A DNA stretch of 64,000 nt, taken from contig CATWBO010000003.1 of NCBI GenBank assembly GCA_958349055.1, positions 1 through 64,000 on the forward strand, read 5' to 3'. The translations under genes and the position numbers were made by a program. This stretch comes from an uncultured bacterium (lineage in GTDB: Bacteria; Actinomycetota; Coriobacteriia; Coriobacteriales; Coriobacteriaceae). Positions 50,584-58,691 of the stretch are shown here, piece by piece. The notes under the pieces are model-generated. The model saw only the letters and a list, made by a program, of their open reading frames with translations. It was not told where the DNA came from and searched no databases. Every line of letters starts with the position of its first letter. The first letter of the stretch is position 1.

Positions 50584-52443
50584 TTACTGGGCGAATTGGC
50601 TGCGGTAGAGTTCGGCGTAGAAGCCGCCTGCCGCGAGCAGCTCGTCGTGCGTGCCGCGCTCGATAATCTCGCCGTCGCGCATCACTAGGATGCAGTCGGC
50701 GTTGCGGATCGTGCTCAGGCGGTGCGCAACGACAAAGCTCGTACGACCAGCCATGAGCTCGTCGAATGCAGCCTGCACCTGTAGCTCGGTGCGGGTATCG
50801 ATGCTCGAGGTTGCCTCGTCCAGCAGCAGAATCGCCGGGTCGGTGAGCATGACGCGCGCGATGCACAGCAGCTGCTTTTGGCCTTGGCTAAACGTGCCGC
50901 CGTCCTCGCCGATCACCGTGTCGTAGCCCTGGGGCAGCTGCACGATAAACTTGTGCGCATGCGCACGCTTGGCTGCCTCGATAATCTGCTCGCGCGTGGC
51001 GTCGGGGCAACCGTAGGCAATGTTCTGGGCCACCGTGCCCTCGAACAGCCAGGTGTCCTGCAGCACCATGCCAAAGGCGCGGCGCAGGCTCTCACGCGTG
51101 TAGTCGCGCGAGGAACGGCCATCGACCGCAATGCGACCGGCATCGATATCGTAAAAGCGCAGCAGCAGATTGATGAGCGTCGTCTTGCCGCAACCCGTGG
51201 GACCGACCAGGGCAAACCGCATGCCGGGCTTGGCATCGATGCAGATGTCCTGCAGCAACTTACGGTCGGGCACGTAGCTAAAGTCCACATGCTCAAAGGC
51301 GACCTCGCCCTTCGGAGCGGTGAGCTCAATGGCATCCACAGCGTCGGGCTCCTGCTCGCGTGCATCGAGCAGCGCGAACATGCGGCGCGCCGAGGCATAG
51401 GCCGTCTGGATCTGTGTAATGACGTTCGTGACCTCGTTGAACGGCTTGGTGTACTGGTTAGCGTAGGACAGGAAGATCTGCACGCCGCCCACCGTGAGCG
51501 CCGCGGGCACGCCCGTAATCACGCCCACGCAGCCAATCACGGCGACCACGGCGTAGATGATGTTGTTGATAAAGCGCGTGCCGGGATTGGAGAGCGAACC
51601 CATAAACTGCGCGCGCTCGCCCGCCGTGTAGAGCTCGGCGTTGAGGGCATCGAAGCGCTGCTGTGCGTTCGGGCCATAGGCGAAAGCGTCCACGAGCTTT
51701 TGCTCGCCCACATACTCCTCGATATGACCGCCCAGCTGTCCCTGAATGCGCTGCTGAGCCGTAAAGCTCTTGTTGGAGAGCTTGGCGATGGCGCCGGCCG
51801 CAAAGATGGAGAGCGGCGTGACGAGCACCACCACGAGCGTCATGGTTAGGTTGATAGAGAGCATAAACACGAGCGTTCCCACGATAGTGATGACGCCGGT
51901 AAAGAGCTGGGTAAAGCCCTGCAGCAGGCCGTCGCCCACCTGATCGACGTCGTTGACCACGCGGCTCATAAGGTCGCCGTGGGCATGGCTGTCGATAAAG
52001 CTGAGCGGCATACGGCTGAGCTTGTCGCTGGCCTCCACGCGCATGTCGCGAACCGTCTCGTAGGACAGGCGGTTGACGCAGTAGCCCTGCAGCCACTGGA
52101 AGGCCGCGGCACCCACCACGACCAGCGCGAGCTTGGTGACGAGCGGCAACAGCGCGTCAAAGTCCACCCGTCCGGCGGCAACGATAAGGTCGATGCCCTC
52201 GCCGATGAGGATGGGTGTGTAGAGCTGCAAGATCACCGAGATGGCGGCGCTCACAAACGACGCCGCAAACGAAATGCGGTGCGGACGCACGTAGCCCATC
52301 AGGCGACGGGTCACCGCGCCCACGGGATAGCGCTCGGGATCACCGGGATGACGCGGGCCATCGCCCAAGTCGTTAAGGTTATCGTTGCCGGACACGTTGG
52401 CCGTCATCGTGGCGACCGAGCCGGAAGAAGTATACGGATTCAT
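50584..52443 (-). CDS. Second heterodimeric ABC exporter, catalytic half
   Basis: A 619-residue type IV exporter half. Walker A is GPTGCGKTT near residue 415, the signature FSQGQKQLLCIARVM and Walker B ILLLDEATSSID with the catalytic Glu. Six helices precede the ATPase. The ATG at 52443 directly abuts the partner's stop codon (TAA ATG), with GGAGG upstream. It pairs with the next gene to form an exporter of unknown cargo. No regulator gene lies next to it, unlike the exporter at 18324-22059. Confidence 0.93.
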   Translation of the reverse strand: MNPYTSSGSVATMTANVSGNDNLNDLGDGPRHPGDPERYPVGAVTRRLMGYVRPHRISFAASFVSAAISVILQLYTPILIGEGIDLIVAAGRVDFDALLPLVTKLALVVVGAAAFQWLQGYCVNRLSYETVRDMRVEASDKLSRMPLSFIDSHAHGDLMSRVVNDVDQVGDGLLQGFTQLFTGVITIVGTLVFMLSINLTMTLVVVLVTPLSIFAAGAIAKLSNKSFTAQQRIQGQLGGHIEEYVGEQKLVDAFAYGPNAQQRFDALNAELYTAGERAQFMGSLSNPGTRFINNIIYAVVAVIGCVGVITGVPAALTVGGVQIFLSYANQYTKPFNEVTNVITQIQTAYASARRMFALLDAREQEPDAVDAIELTAPKGEVAFEHVDFSYVPDRKLLQDICIDAKPGMRFALVGPTGCGKTTLINLLLRFYDIDAGRIAVDGRSSRDYTRESLRRAFGMVLQDTWLFEGTVAQNIAYGCPDATREQIIEAAKRAHAHKFIVQLPQGYDTVIGEDGGTFSQGQKQLLCIARVMLTDPAILLLDEATSSIDTRTELQVQAAFDELMAGRTSFVVAHRLSTIRNADCILVMRDGEIIERGTHDELLAAGGFYAELYRSQFAQ

Positions 52444-54297
52444 TTAGCATCCCTCCTTTGCGCAGGTTGATGCGGGGGCGGTTGAGGCGGACGCGGACGC
52501 CGCGCTCCCCTGCTGGCCCTCGAGCTCCTCGCGACGAAGCTGCGACTGGCAGATCTCGCGGTAGAGCTGGCAGCTTGCGTACAGCTCGTCGTGCGTGCCC
52601 AGGCCCGCAACCGAGCCGTGGTCGAGCACGCAGATCATGTCGGCATCGCGCACGGTCGAGACGCGCTGGCTCACGATGACCGTGGTAAGCGGGAGCCCGC
52701 CCTCGGCGGCACCGCGCGCGCTGCGCTCGCGAATGGCGTGGCGAAGTGCTGCGTCCGTCTTAAAGTCGAGCGCCGAGGCGGAATCGTCCATGATCAGGAT
52801 CTGGGGCGAGCCCACCAGAGCGCGCGCGATAGTCAAGCGCTGACGCTGTCCACCGCTGAAGTTCTTGCCGCCCGCCTCGACCGGGGCATCCAAGCCCTGC
52901 GGCTTGTTGCGCACGAACTCGCTGGCCTGCGCCATATCGAGCGCCGCCCAGAGCTCCTCATCGGTCGCCGACTCGTCGCGCCAGGTCAGGTTGCTGCGGA
53001 TCGTGCCGCTCACCAGCGACGCACGCTGCGGAACAGTCGCAACCACATGGCGCAGTTGGTCGAGCGGCCAAGCGCGCACGTCGGTACCCATCACATTCAC
53101 GCTGCCGACACCCGCATCGTACAGGCGCGGGATGAGCGAGACGAGCGTCGACTTACCGCTGCCCGTGCCGCCGATAACGCCGAGCGTTTTGCCCAGCGGC
53201 AGCTCCAGGGTCACATCGTTGACGGCGTTGGCCGCGCCCGCGCCAAAGGAGAAGCTCGCGTGGCTCAAGCTCAGCGCGGGGACCAGGGCAGCGGCGCCCG
53301 CCGCGTTCGGCTCGGGCAGGGCGACCGGCTCGTTGCCGTCGTCGGTGATGCTCGGCACGCAATTAAGCACCTCGTTGATACGCGACGCGCTGGCGCTTGC
53401 CTTGGTAAAGACCACGACCAGGTTGGCGACATAGACGATGGAGGTGAGGGTCTGCGTCATGTAGTTGACGAACGCCATGACCTGACCCTGCGTGAGCTCG
53501 CCCACGTTCACCTGGATACCGCCCACCCACAGGATGGCGCACACGCCCAGGTTCATCACCAAAAACGTGACGGGGTTGAGGATTGACGAGAGCTTGCCGA
53601 CCGCGATGGCGACATGCGCCTGGTCATCGGCCGCCTGGGCGAAACGCTCACGCTCGTGGTCTTCGCGCACAAACGCACGGACCACGCGAGCGCCCGAAAG
53701 CCCCTCGCGGCAGATAAGCGCGATGCGGTCGAGCTTTGCCTGCAGCTGTTTGTAGTACGGGATGCAGCGCGCCATGACAAACCAGAACACCAGGCCGATG
53801 GCGGGCGTGCAGATCAAGAAGATGATGCCGAGCTTAAGGTCGATGGCGAGGGCCGCGACCATGGAACCCACCGCCAGGAAGGGCCAGCGAATGAGCATGC
53901 GCACGCCCAGCGCCACGGCCAGCTGCACCTGGTTGACGTCGTTGGTGATGCGCGTGATGAGCGACGGCGTGCCAAAGCGATCGAGCTCGGCATAGCTCAG
54001 CTTATTGATGTGCCCATAGAGCGCGCCGCGAATATCGGTGCCCATGCCCTGTGAGGTCAGCGCCGCCATCTTTTGGCAGACGAGCGTAAACGAGATGCCG
54101 ATCACAGCCATGGCGCCAAGCAGCATACCGTAGTGGACGACGGCATTCACGTCGTGCGCGCCAATGCCCTTGTCGATCATCTGGGCAATCACCAGCGGCG
54201 TCAGCAGGTCAAAGATCACCTCGATCAGCTTGCACGCAGGACCAATCACCATATACCGGCGAAACTTACCACCAAAACGCCTGAGCAGCTCAATCAT
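52444..54297 (-). CDS. Second heterodimeric ABC exporter, degenerate-site half
   Basis: A 617-residue type IV exporter half. Walker A is GGTGSGKST, the signature FSGGQRQRLTIARAL and Walker B ILIMDDSASALD with Asp in place of the catalytic Glu, so it supplies the non-hydrolysing site. The C-terminal tail is Ala/Ser-rich. The ATG at 54297 has a GGGAGCG site; an in-frame upstream ATG at 54408 would add 37 residues without membrane character. It is first of the two-gene operon. Confidence 0.92.
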   Translation of the reverse strand: MIELLRRFGGKFRRYMVIGPACKLIEVIFDLLTPLVIAQMIDKGIGAHDVNAVVHYGMLLGAMAVIGISFTLVCQKMAALTSQGMGTDIRGALYGHINKLSYAELDRFGTPSLITRITNDVNQVQLAVALGVRMLIRWPFLAVGSMVAALAIDLKLGIIFLICTPAIGLVFWFVMARCIPYYKQLQAKLDRIALICREGLSGARVVRAFVREDHERERFAQAADDQAHVAIAVGKLSSILNPVTFLVMNLGVCAILWVGGIQVNVGELTQGQVMAFVNYMTQTLTSIVYVANLVVVFTKASASASRINEVLNCVPSITDDGNEPVALPEPNAAGAAALVPALSLSHASFSFGAGAANAVNDVTLELPLGKTLGVIGGTGSGKSTLVSLIPRLYDAGVGSVNVMGTDVRAWPLDQLRHVVATVPQRASLVSGTIRSNLTWRDESATDEELWAALDMAQASEFVRNKPQGLDAPVEAGGKNFSGGQRQRLTIARALVGSPQILIMDDSASALDFKTDAALRHAIRERSARGAAEGGLPLTTVIVSQRVSTVRDADMICVLDHGSVAGLGTHDELYASCQLYREICQSQLRREELEGQQGSAASASASTAPASTCAKEGC

Positions 54298-54483
54298 AAA
54301 AAGGCGCTCCCTATCATCATCCACACTCAATTCGAACCATGATAGTACTGTCGCCCCAAAAGACGAGTAAAGACGAGTAAACAGCTCGTTATTTCTGGCG
54401 AGATTCAAGGGCAGGTTAATCGCCTGATATACTTACATTAGTGCTACCAAATGAGTCGCCAACCCTTGAAATGAGGTGCCGAG

Positions 54484-55074
54484 ATGAACGACATTCTCGC
54501 AAGAAGAGCAAGACGAGCAACCATGGGCATCGCCCTTTCCGTGGCACTTGCCGCGGGAATCGCCCCCGCAACGGCGATAGCGGCAGAAATCAGCTCCCCC
54601 ATCGGCGCAGTTGCCTTGCAGGCGGAAGATGCGGCCACCGAAAAAGACAAAGCGTATGCAGCCATGCAGGAAGCGCTCAAAAACCTCGAAGCCGCAAAAA
54701 AGGCCGCGAGTTCCGAGAAAATTGCGCGCTTTAACTATGACGACGCCTGCAAGGCATACGAAGAGGCAAAAGCCGCGGCAGACAAGGCCACCTCGCCCGA
54801 GATAACGCAACCGACCGAGACGACGCCTCCCTCCAACTCGGCGCAACCGGCCGAGACGGCACAGCCCGCCGGCTCGCCCGCGACCGGCGAAGACGCCGCA
54901 CCGAGCTCCACCAAGCAGGCGAACTCGAGCAACGGCAAGCAAGCAACCACGACCGCCAACAAGCTCGCAAACACAGGCGACACAACGCCAAGCGCAATCG
55001 CACTAGCAGGAATCGCCGCCATGGGACTCGGAATAACCGCCACAGCCACCCGCCGCATCAAGAACTCAAAATAG
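54484..55074 (+). CDS. LANTG-anchored coiled-coil surface protein, short paralogue
   Basis: A 196-residue secreted protein with a signal peptide (RATMGIALSVALAAGIAPATAIA), a short charged helix (KDKAYAAMQEALKNLEAAKK), a Pro/Thr/Ser wall-spanning spacer and the sorting signal LANTGD with a hydrophobic tail and RRIKNSK. It is a paralogue of the next gene: the first 80 and last 110 residues match it, but the central 135-residue coiled coil is missing. GAGGTG precedes the ATG, and the 28 bases before both genes are the same. Function unknown; adhesion or spacing of the surface is possible. Confidence 0.82.
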   Translation: MNDILARRARRATMGIALSVALAAGIAPATAIAAEISSPIGAVALQAEDAATEKDKAYAAMQEALKNLEAAKKAASSEKIARFNYDDACKAYEEAKAAADKATSPEITQPTETTPPSNSAQPAETAQPAGSPATGEDAAPSSTKQANSSNGKQATTTANKLANTGDTTPSAIALAGIAAMGLGITATATRRIKNSK

Positions 55075-55102
55075 CTACCAACCCTTGAAATGAGGTGCCG
55101 AG

Positions 55103-56134
55103 ATGAACGACATTCTCGCAAGAAGAGCAAGACGAGCAACTATGGGCATCGCCCTCTCCGTGGCGCTTGTCGCAGGAATCGCCCCCGTAACGGCGATTGC
55201 GGCAGAAACTAGCTCCCCCATCGATGCAGTTGCCTTGCAGACGGCTGCCGCGGCCTCGAGCGAAACCGCGGCAGCCGAAAAAGACAAGGCGTACGCGGCC
55301 ATGCAGGAAGCGCTCAAAAACCTCGAAGCCGCAAAAGACGCCGCAAGTCCCGAGAAACTTGCGGAAATCGATGATGACATTGCCGCATTTCAAGAACTCT
55401 ACGACATGATAGTGGCGGAAGCCGCCAAATGGAGGGAACCCCTTCCCGCCATGCAGGCGAATGTCGATGCAGCCCAAGCCAAATACGATGAGGCCCACAA
55501 CCGGACAAGCGGCCTTCAGGCAGAATTAGATAAGGCACTTGAAGCACTCGGCGACGAGGAGCCCAGCACAGCTATTAAGGAGCATATTAAGCAGTTGCGC
55601 AGTGAGATCATGGCGGCAAAAACGCGAGAAAAATCTTGTGAAGATGATCTTCACCACTACCAACGCCGGCTCGAAAGCCAGGAAAAACAGGTTCAGCGTT
55701 TCGAAAGTGAGGCGGAGGAAGCCAAAGCCCGCATCGACGAGGACATAGCCAAGCGAAATGCGCTCACCGACGATTTGGAAAAGGCACAGGCGGCCTATGA
55801 CGACGCCTGCAAGGCATACGAAGAGGCGAAAGCCGCAGCAGACAAGGCCACCTCGCCCGAGATAACGCGACCGACCGAGACAACACCTCCCTCCGGCTCG
55901 GCGCAACCGGCCGAGGCGGCACAGCCCGCCGGCTCGTCCGCGACTGGGAAAAATACCCCGCCAAGCTCCACCAAGCAAGCGAACTCGAGCAACGGCAAGC
56001 AAGCAACTACGACCGCCGGCAAGCTCGCAAACACAGGCGACACAACGCCAAGCGCAATCGCGCTAGCAGGAATCGCCGCCGCAGGCCTCGGAATGACCGC
56101 CACAGCCACACGCCGCATCAAAAACTCAAAGTAG
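55103..56134 (+). CDS. LANTG-anchored coiled-coil surface protein, long paralogue
   Basis: A 343-residue version of the preceding protein. The signal peptide, the start of the helix (KDKAYAAMQEALKNLEAAK) and the C-terminal spacer with LANTGD match. Between them, residues about 80-230 form a strongly charged heptad-like coiled coil (DEEPSTAIKEHIKQLRSEI, ESQEKQVQRFESEAEEAKAR). It lies 28 bp after its paralogue in the same orientation, and a strong terminator follows, so the two are probably one transcript. No function can be assigned beyond a wall-anchored rod. Confidence 0.84.
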   Translation: MNDILARRARRATMGIALSVALVAGIAPVTAIAAETSSPIDAVALQTAAAASSETAAAEKDKAYAAMQEALKNLEAAKDAASPEKLAEIDDDIAAFQELYDMIVAEAAKWREPLPAMQANVDAAQAKYDEAHNRTSGLQAELDKALEALGDEEPSTAIKEHIKQLRSEIMAAKTREKSCEDDLHHYQRRLESQEKQVQRFESEAEEAKARIDEDIAKRNALTDDLEKAQAAYDDACKAYEEAKAAADKATSPEITRPTETTPPSGSAQPAEAAQPAGSSATGKNTPPSSTKQANSSNGKQATTTAGKLANTGDTTPSAIALAGIAAAGLGMTATATRRIKNSK

Positions 56135-56178
56135 TTGCCGGCGGGCATCACCTTCGTCAATCCACAAGCCCAGAGGCA

Positions 56179-56224
56179 AAAGAGGCCCGTTTCCCCAACC
56201 AAAACCGGGGAAACGGGCCTCTTT
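56179..56224 (+). terminator. Terminator of the LANTG coiled-coil pair
   Basis: AAAGAGGCCCGTTTCCCC and its exact reverse complement (56207-56224) form an 18-bp stem, followed by TTTAA. It is the strongest terminator of this region. Confidence 0.85.
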
Positions 56225-56326
56225 AACTGCAAAATCCAAGCAGCAGCAACGTCTCTTGAACTACGTAGCCATCAATGCCCAGGCAACGCCAGCAAGCAGC
56301 ACAAAACACGGGATTCAATTCTGCAG
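56208..56326. repeat. Diverged 115-bp repeat, copy left of ATPase copy 3
   Basis: From the right arm of the terminator (AACGGGCCTCTTTAACTGC) to ACACGGGATTCAATTCTG, this stretch resembles 58224-58344 on the other side of the ATPase gene. Shared words include CCTCTTTA, CTGCAAAA/TTGCAAAA, AACGCCA, GCAGCA and CACGGGAT. The two copies bracket the ATPase and the gene fragments next to it. Confidence 0.5.
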
Positions 56327-56433
56327 CTTGCGCCGTTGAACTCCACGAGCCTGCCCGTGTAGACAAGCCTGTCCACGACAGCCGCAGCCATCTTGTCGTC
56401 GCCGAACACGGTCACCCACTTGCTGAACTCTAT
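56302..56433 (-). pseudogene. Remnant of an IS21-family istB helper ATPase gene
   Basis: The minus-strand translation FSKWVTVFGDDKMAAAVVDR followed by LVYTGRLVEFNG resembles the C-terminal end of IstB (typical text: SEWGEVFGDEVLAAALLDRL). The rest of istB and all of istA are absent, so this is the footprint of a lost IS21-type element. It overlaps the end of the left flanking repeat. Confidence 0.6.
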
Positions 56434-56527
56434 GTTGGCCGTGGCGGGCGGGCTTATTGCCGCGGGCATCGTTCTCGCGGGCATCGGCTTTATCGCCTCC
56501 GGCGTCGCCGACCCCGCCGCGCCCTAG
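56432..56527 (+). other. Short membrane-peptide frame in the fragment region
   Basis: A 31-residue frame, MLAVAGGLIAAGIVLAGIG through ADPAAP, is one hydrophobic helix and looks like the last span of a lost membrane protein. It has no ribosome site and abuts the istB fragment. Probably not expressed. Confidence 0.3.
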
Positions 56528-56559
56528 GCGCAACGAACCCGGGCACTCCGTCCGCTAAT

Positions 56560-56691
56560 TTGATTGAGATGGATCGCTCCTACTACGCGAGCATTGAGGT
56601 CGGGCGGCGCAATGTCAGCCTTTCAAATCTCAAGAAGATTGCCGACGGCTTTCACATCACCATTTCGGAGCTCATGCGCGGTGTCGAATAG
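56560..56691 (+). pseudogene. Remnant of an XRE-type helix-turn-helix regulator
   Basis: The translation MDRSYYASIEVGRRNVSLSN then LKKIADGFHITISELMRG is the C-terminal two-thirds of a Cro/C1-type HTH domain. The first helices are missing and the upstream frame is unrelated. An XRE regulator beside the operator-like repeats at 56728-56808 might once have controlled the ATPase gene. Confidence 0.65.
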
Positions 56692-56727
56692 ATGATTCTC
56701 ATCTGACTTGGCTCGTCCATGTTTAAT

Positions 56728-56808
56728 CTGTCTCGTTAACTGAAATACACAAATCTGGTTAATCAAATAATTGAAATCTGGTTAAATGAAAACTGTAAAT
56801 TTGGTTAA
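56728..56808 (+). promoter_or_regulatory. 23-bp-spaced iterons upstream of ATPase copy 3
   Basis: AAATCTGGTTAA occurs at 56751 and 56774, AAATTTGGTTAA at 56797, and the weaker CTGTCTCGTTAA at 56728. All four are exactly 23 bp apart, and the last ends 15 bp before the ATG. Directly repeated sites at two-helical-turn spacing fit cooperative binding by a protein. The bases differ from the operators of the other two ATPase genes. Confidence 0.7.
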
Positions 56809-56823
56809 ACGCGCTGGTAAGCA

Positions 56824-58101
56824 ATGGTGAAAACTATGCCAAAAAAGTACTACGCTAGAATTATCGAAAATGAGCTCGACCAGATGCTTGGGATATTCGG
56901 TGCCGTTCTCATCGAAGGACCTAAATGGTGCGGGAAGACAACCACGGCCGGGACCCGTGCGGCGTCCAGGCTCCTCCTCATGGACCCGTCGCGCAACTTC
57001 GAGAATCGCTTCCGTGCCGAGACGGACCCGGCGCTTGCCGTTTCCGGCGAGGTGCCGCGGCTGATCGACGAATGGCAGGAGGTTCCGAAACTTTGGGACG
57101 CGGCACGGTTTGAGTGCGACAACCGCGGCGGCGAGCCTGGCCAGTTCATATTTACGGGGTCGGCGACACCGCGAGACAATGAGCGGCCGATGCACAGTGG
57201 CGCTGGAAGGTTCGCTAAATTGCGCATGGACACCATGACGCTTTTCGAACTTGGGAAATCTAGCGGTGCGATTAAGCTGTCGGGCATCATTTCTGGCGAA
57301 AAGTTCAGTGGCGCCTTCGGATCGATGGGTTCTGCCGAGATCGCCGAGCGCATCGTTTGCGGTGGATGGCCGGCGTCGATTGGGCGTGACGCGCGAATTG
57401 CGTCCGCGACGGCAAAACGATATATCGAGATAGTCGCCGAGGAAGACATCCCCCGCGTCGATGGCTCTCGACGAGATCCTGAGAAAGTGAAAGCCGTCAT
57501 CGCGTCGTTGGCGCGCAACGAATCCACTCTTGCGACGCTCAAGACGCTTGTGGCCGATTTGGGTGGCGACGTATCGAGACAAACAGCGGCATCATACATA
57601 TCCCTTCTTAGCAGATTGAGTTTCGTCTGCGATATCCCCGCATGGAATCCCGCGATGAGATCTCCGGTGCATCTGAGGGAGGCGCGTAAGCATCATCTTG
57701 CCGACCCGTCGCTTGCAGCGGCTGCGCTCGGGGCGACTGTGGAGACGTTGTTGTCAGACTTCAAGACACTTGGGCTGCTTTTCGAATCGTTGGCGCTCCA
57801 TGATCTATGGGTCTATGCGAGGGCAAACGGAATGGGCCTTTATCACTATCACGATTCCCGCGATCTTGAGGTCGACGCTGTCATAGCGGCTCCAGGTGGG
57901 ATGTGGATTCCCGTTGAGGTCAAGCTCAGTTCCGCGCAAATCGAAGAGGCATCTGACAATCTTGTTGCCGTCGAAAAGCGTATGGTTGCTGCCGGAAACA
58001 CTCCGCCGGTTTCTAAAGTGGCGATCATTGGATTTGGTTCACAGGCCTATGTTACCGACCGCGGCGTCCAAGTTGTTCCATTGGACGTTCTCGCGCCGTA
58101 A
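56824..58101 (+). CDS. AAA ATPase with DUF4143 nuclease-like domain, copy 3
   Basis: A 425-residue AAA_14/DUF4143 protein. Walker A is GPKWCGKTTTA near residue 32, Walker B is RLIDEWQEVPKLWD near 80 and the sensor-like FIFTGSATP near 110. The DUF4143 part ends in a PD-(D/E)xK-like pattern: LEVDAVIAAPGG, then PVEVKLSS. No clear ribosome site precedes the ATG at 56824; an ATG at 56836 (MPKKYYAR) is an equal choice. It resembles the remnant at 50139-50555 closely and copies 1 and 2 only distantly. It is bracketed by diverged 115-bp repeats and preceded by regulator and IS fragments, suggesting acquisition. Function unknown. Confidence 0.88.
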   Translation: MVKTMPKKYYARIIENELDQMLGIFGAVLIEGPKWCGKTTTAGTRAASRLLLMDPSRNFENRFRAETDPALAVSGEVPRLIDEWQEVPKLWDAARFECDNRGGEPGQFIFTGSATPRDNERPMHSGAGRFAKLRMDTMTLFELGKSSGAIKLSGIISGEKFSGAFGSMGSAEIAERIVCGGWPASIGRDARIASATAKRYIEIVAEEDIPRVDGSRRDPEKVKAVIASLARNESTLATLKTLVADLGGDVSRQTAASYISLLSRLSFVCDIPAWNPAMRSPVHLREARKHHLADPSLAAAALGATVETLLSDFKTLGLLFESLALHDLWVYARANGMGLYHYHDSRDLEVDAVIAAPGGMWIPVEVKLSSAQIEEASDNLVAVEKRMVAAGNTPPVSKVAIIGFGSQAYVTDRGVQVVPLDVLAP

Positions 58102-58223
58102 CGCTGCGGGCGAAGTGAAATCGACGCATCTTTTGGATTTCTTCAATTTGTGCGTAAACCAACAATGCCGTAATTACGCTATGTCGTTAGTGCGAACATC
58201 GCATCTTCAGTAGTCGAAGCTCG

Positions 58224-58344
58224 TTCGCAAACGGACCTCTTTACTTGCAAAAAAGGAGACAGCACCGCCGTCTCATGAACCACGTGGCCACCGCGCTTCA
58301 AATAACGCCAACGAGCAGCAAGAAGCACGGGATCAAATTATCAG
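58224..58344. repeat. Diverged 115-bp repeat, copy right of ATPase copy 3
   Basis: GCAAACGGACCTCTTTACTT through CACGGGATCAAATTATCAG resembles 56208-56326. The copies are in direct orientation about 2.0 kb apart. No gene is supportable between 58102 and 58487. Confidence 0.5.
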
Positions 58345-58373
58345 ATAAATGTGACCCTTCAGGTGGTTTTGGT

Positions 58374-58480
58374 CGGCAACCCGCGAGAGCCGGCAGGGCG
58401 TTTGGTAGTCGAGCGATCCCGCAGGCGAAGCCGAGGACCAGCGAGACACCAAACGCCCTGCCGGCTCTCGCAGGTTGCCG
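58374..58480. repeat. Long inverted repeat, 33-bp arms
   Basis: Arms 58374-58406 and 58448-58480 pair over 33 bp with one mismatch (core GAGAGCCGGCAGGGCGTTTG). The 41-base loop reads AGTCGAGCGATCCCGCAGG, then CGAAGCCGAGGACCAGCG. The loop of the hairpin at 29528-29599 has similar words (AGCG, CCC, GCGAAGC, AGCGA). It lies eight bases beyond the 3' end of the SRP RNA. Confidence 0.75.
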
Positions 58481-58487
58481 CGGCACC

Positions 58488-58612
58488 AAAAAGCGCCTGC
58501 GCACTCGATGGATTCGGATGCCCGACAGAGGCTCCTTATGGCTGCTTCCTTCCGGACCTGACCAGATTCGGAACATGTCGTCATCCGAACCCATCGAACG
58601 CGCTAGGCGCTC
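58488..58612 (-). ncRNA. ffs: Signal recognition particle RNA, small bacterial type (4.5S-like)
   Basis: The minus strand carries the universal SRP domain IV sequence GGTCAGGTCCGGAAGGAAGC, followed by AGCC. Outer pairings GAGCGCC/GGCGCT and CGATGGGTTCGGATG/CATCCGAATCCATCG close a rod of about 120 nt, and the transcript ends in TTTTT. It should bind Ffh and target proteins to the membrane. It has its own promoter and lies between the pilin-like gene and a long inverted repeat. Confidence 0.95.
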
Positions 58613-58617
58613 GGTAT

Positions 58618-58646
58618 ATCTTACCCGCTCCCGCCCACCAGGGCAA
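58618..58646 (-). promoter_or_regulatory. Promoter of the SRP RNA gene
   Basis: On the minus strand TTGCCC (58646-58641), a 17-bp spacer and TAAGAT (58623-58618). The predicted start of transcription falls at the first base pair of the SRP rod. Confidence 0.65.
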
Positions 58647-58691
58647 GTGGGGCGGACCCATCGGATGGATTCGCCCCACTCGTGCATATCG

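Noticed and set aside
56275..56691. An intact 138-residue XRE regulator gene
   Set aside because: Only the last 43 residues resemble an HTH domain. The front part is an antisense reading of an istB fragment and a membrane-peptide fragment.
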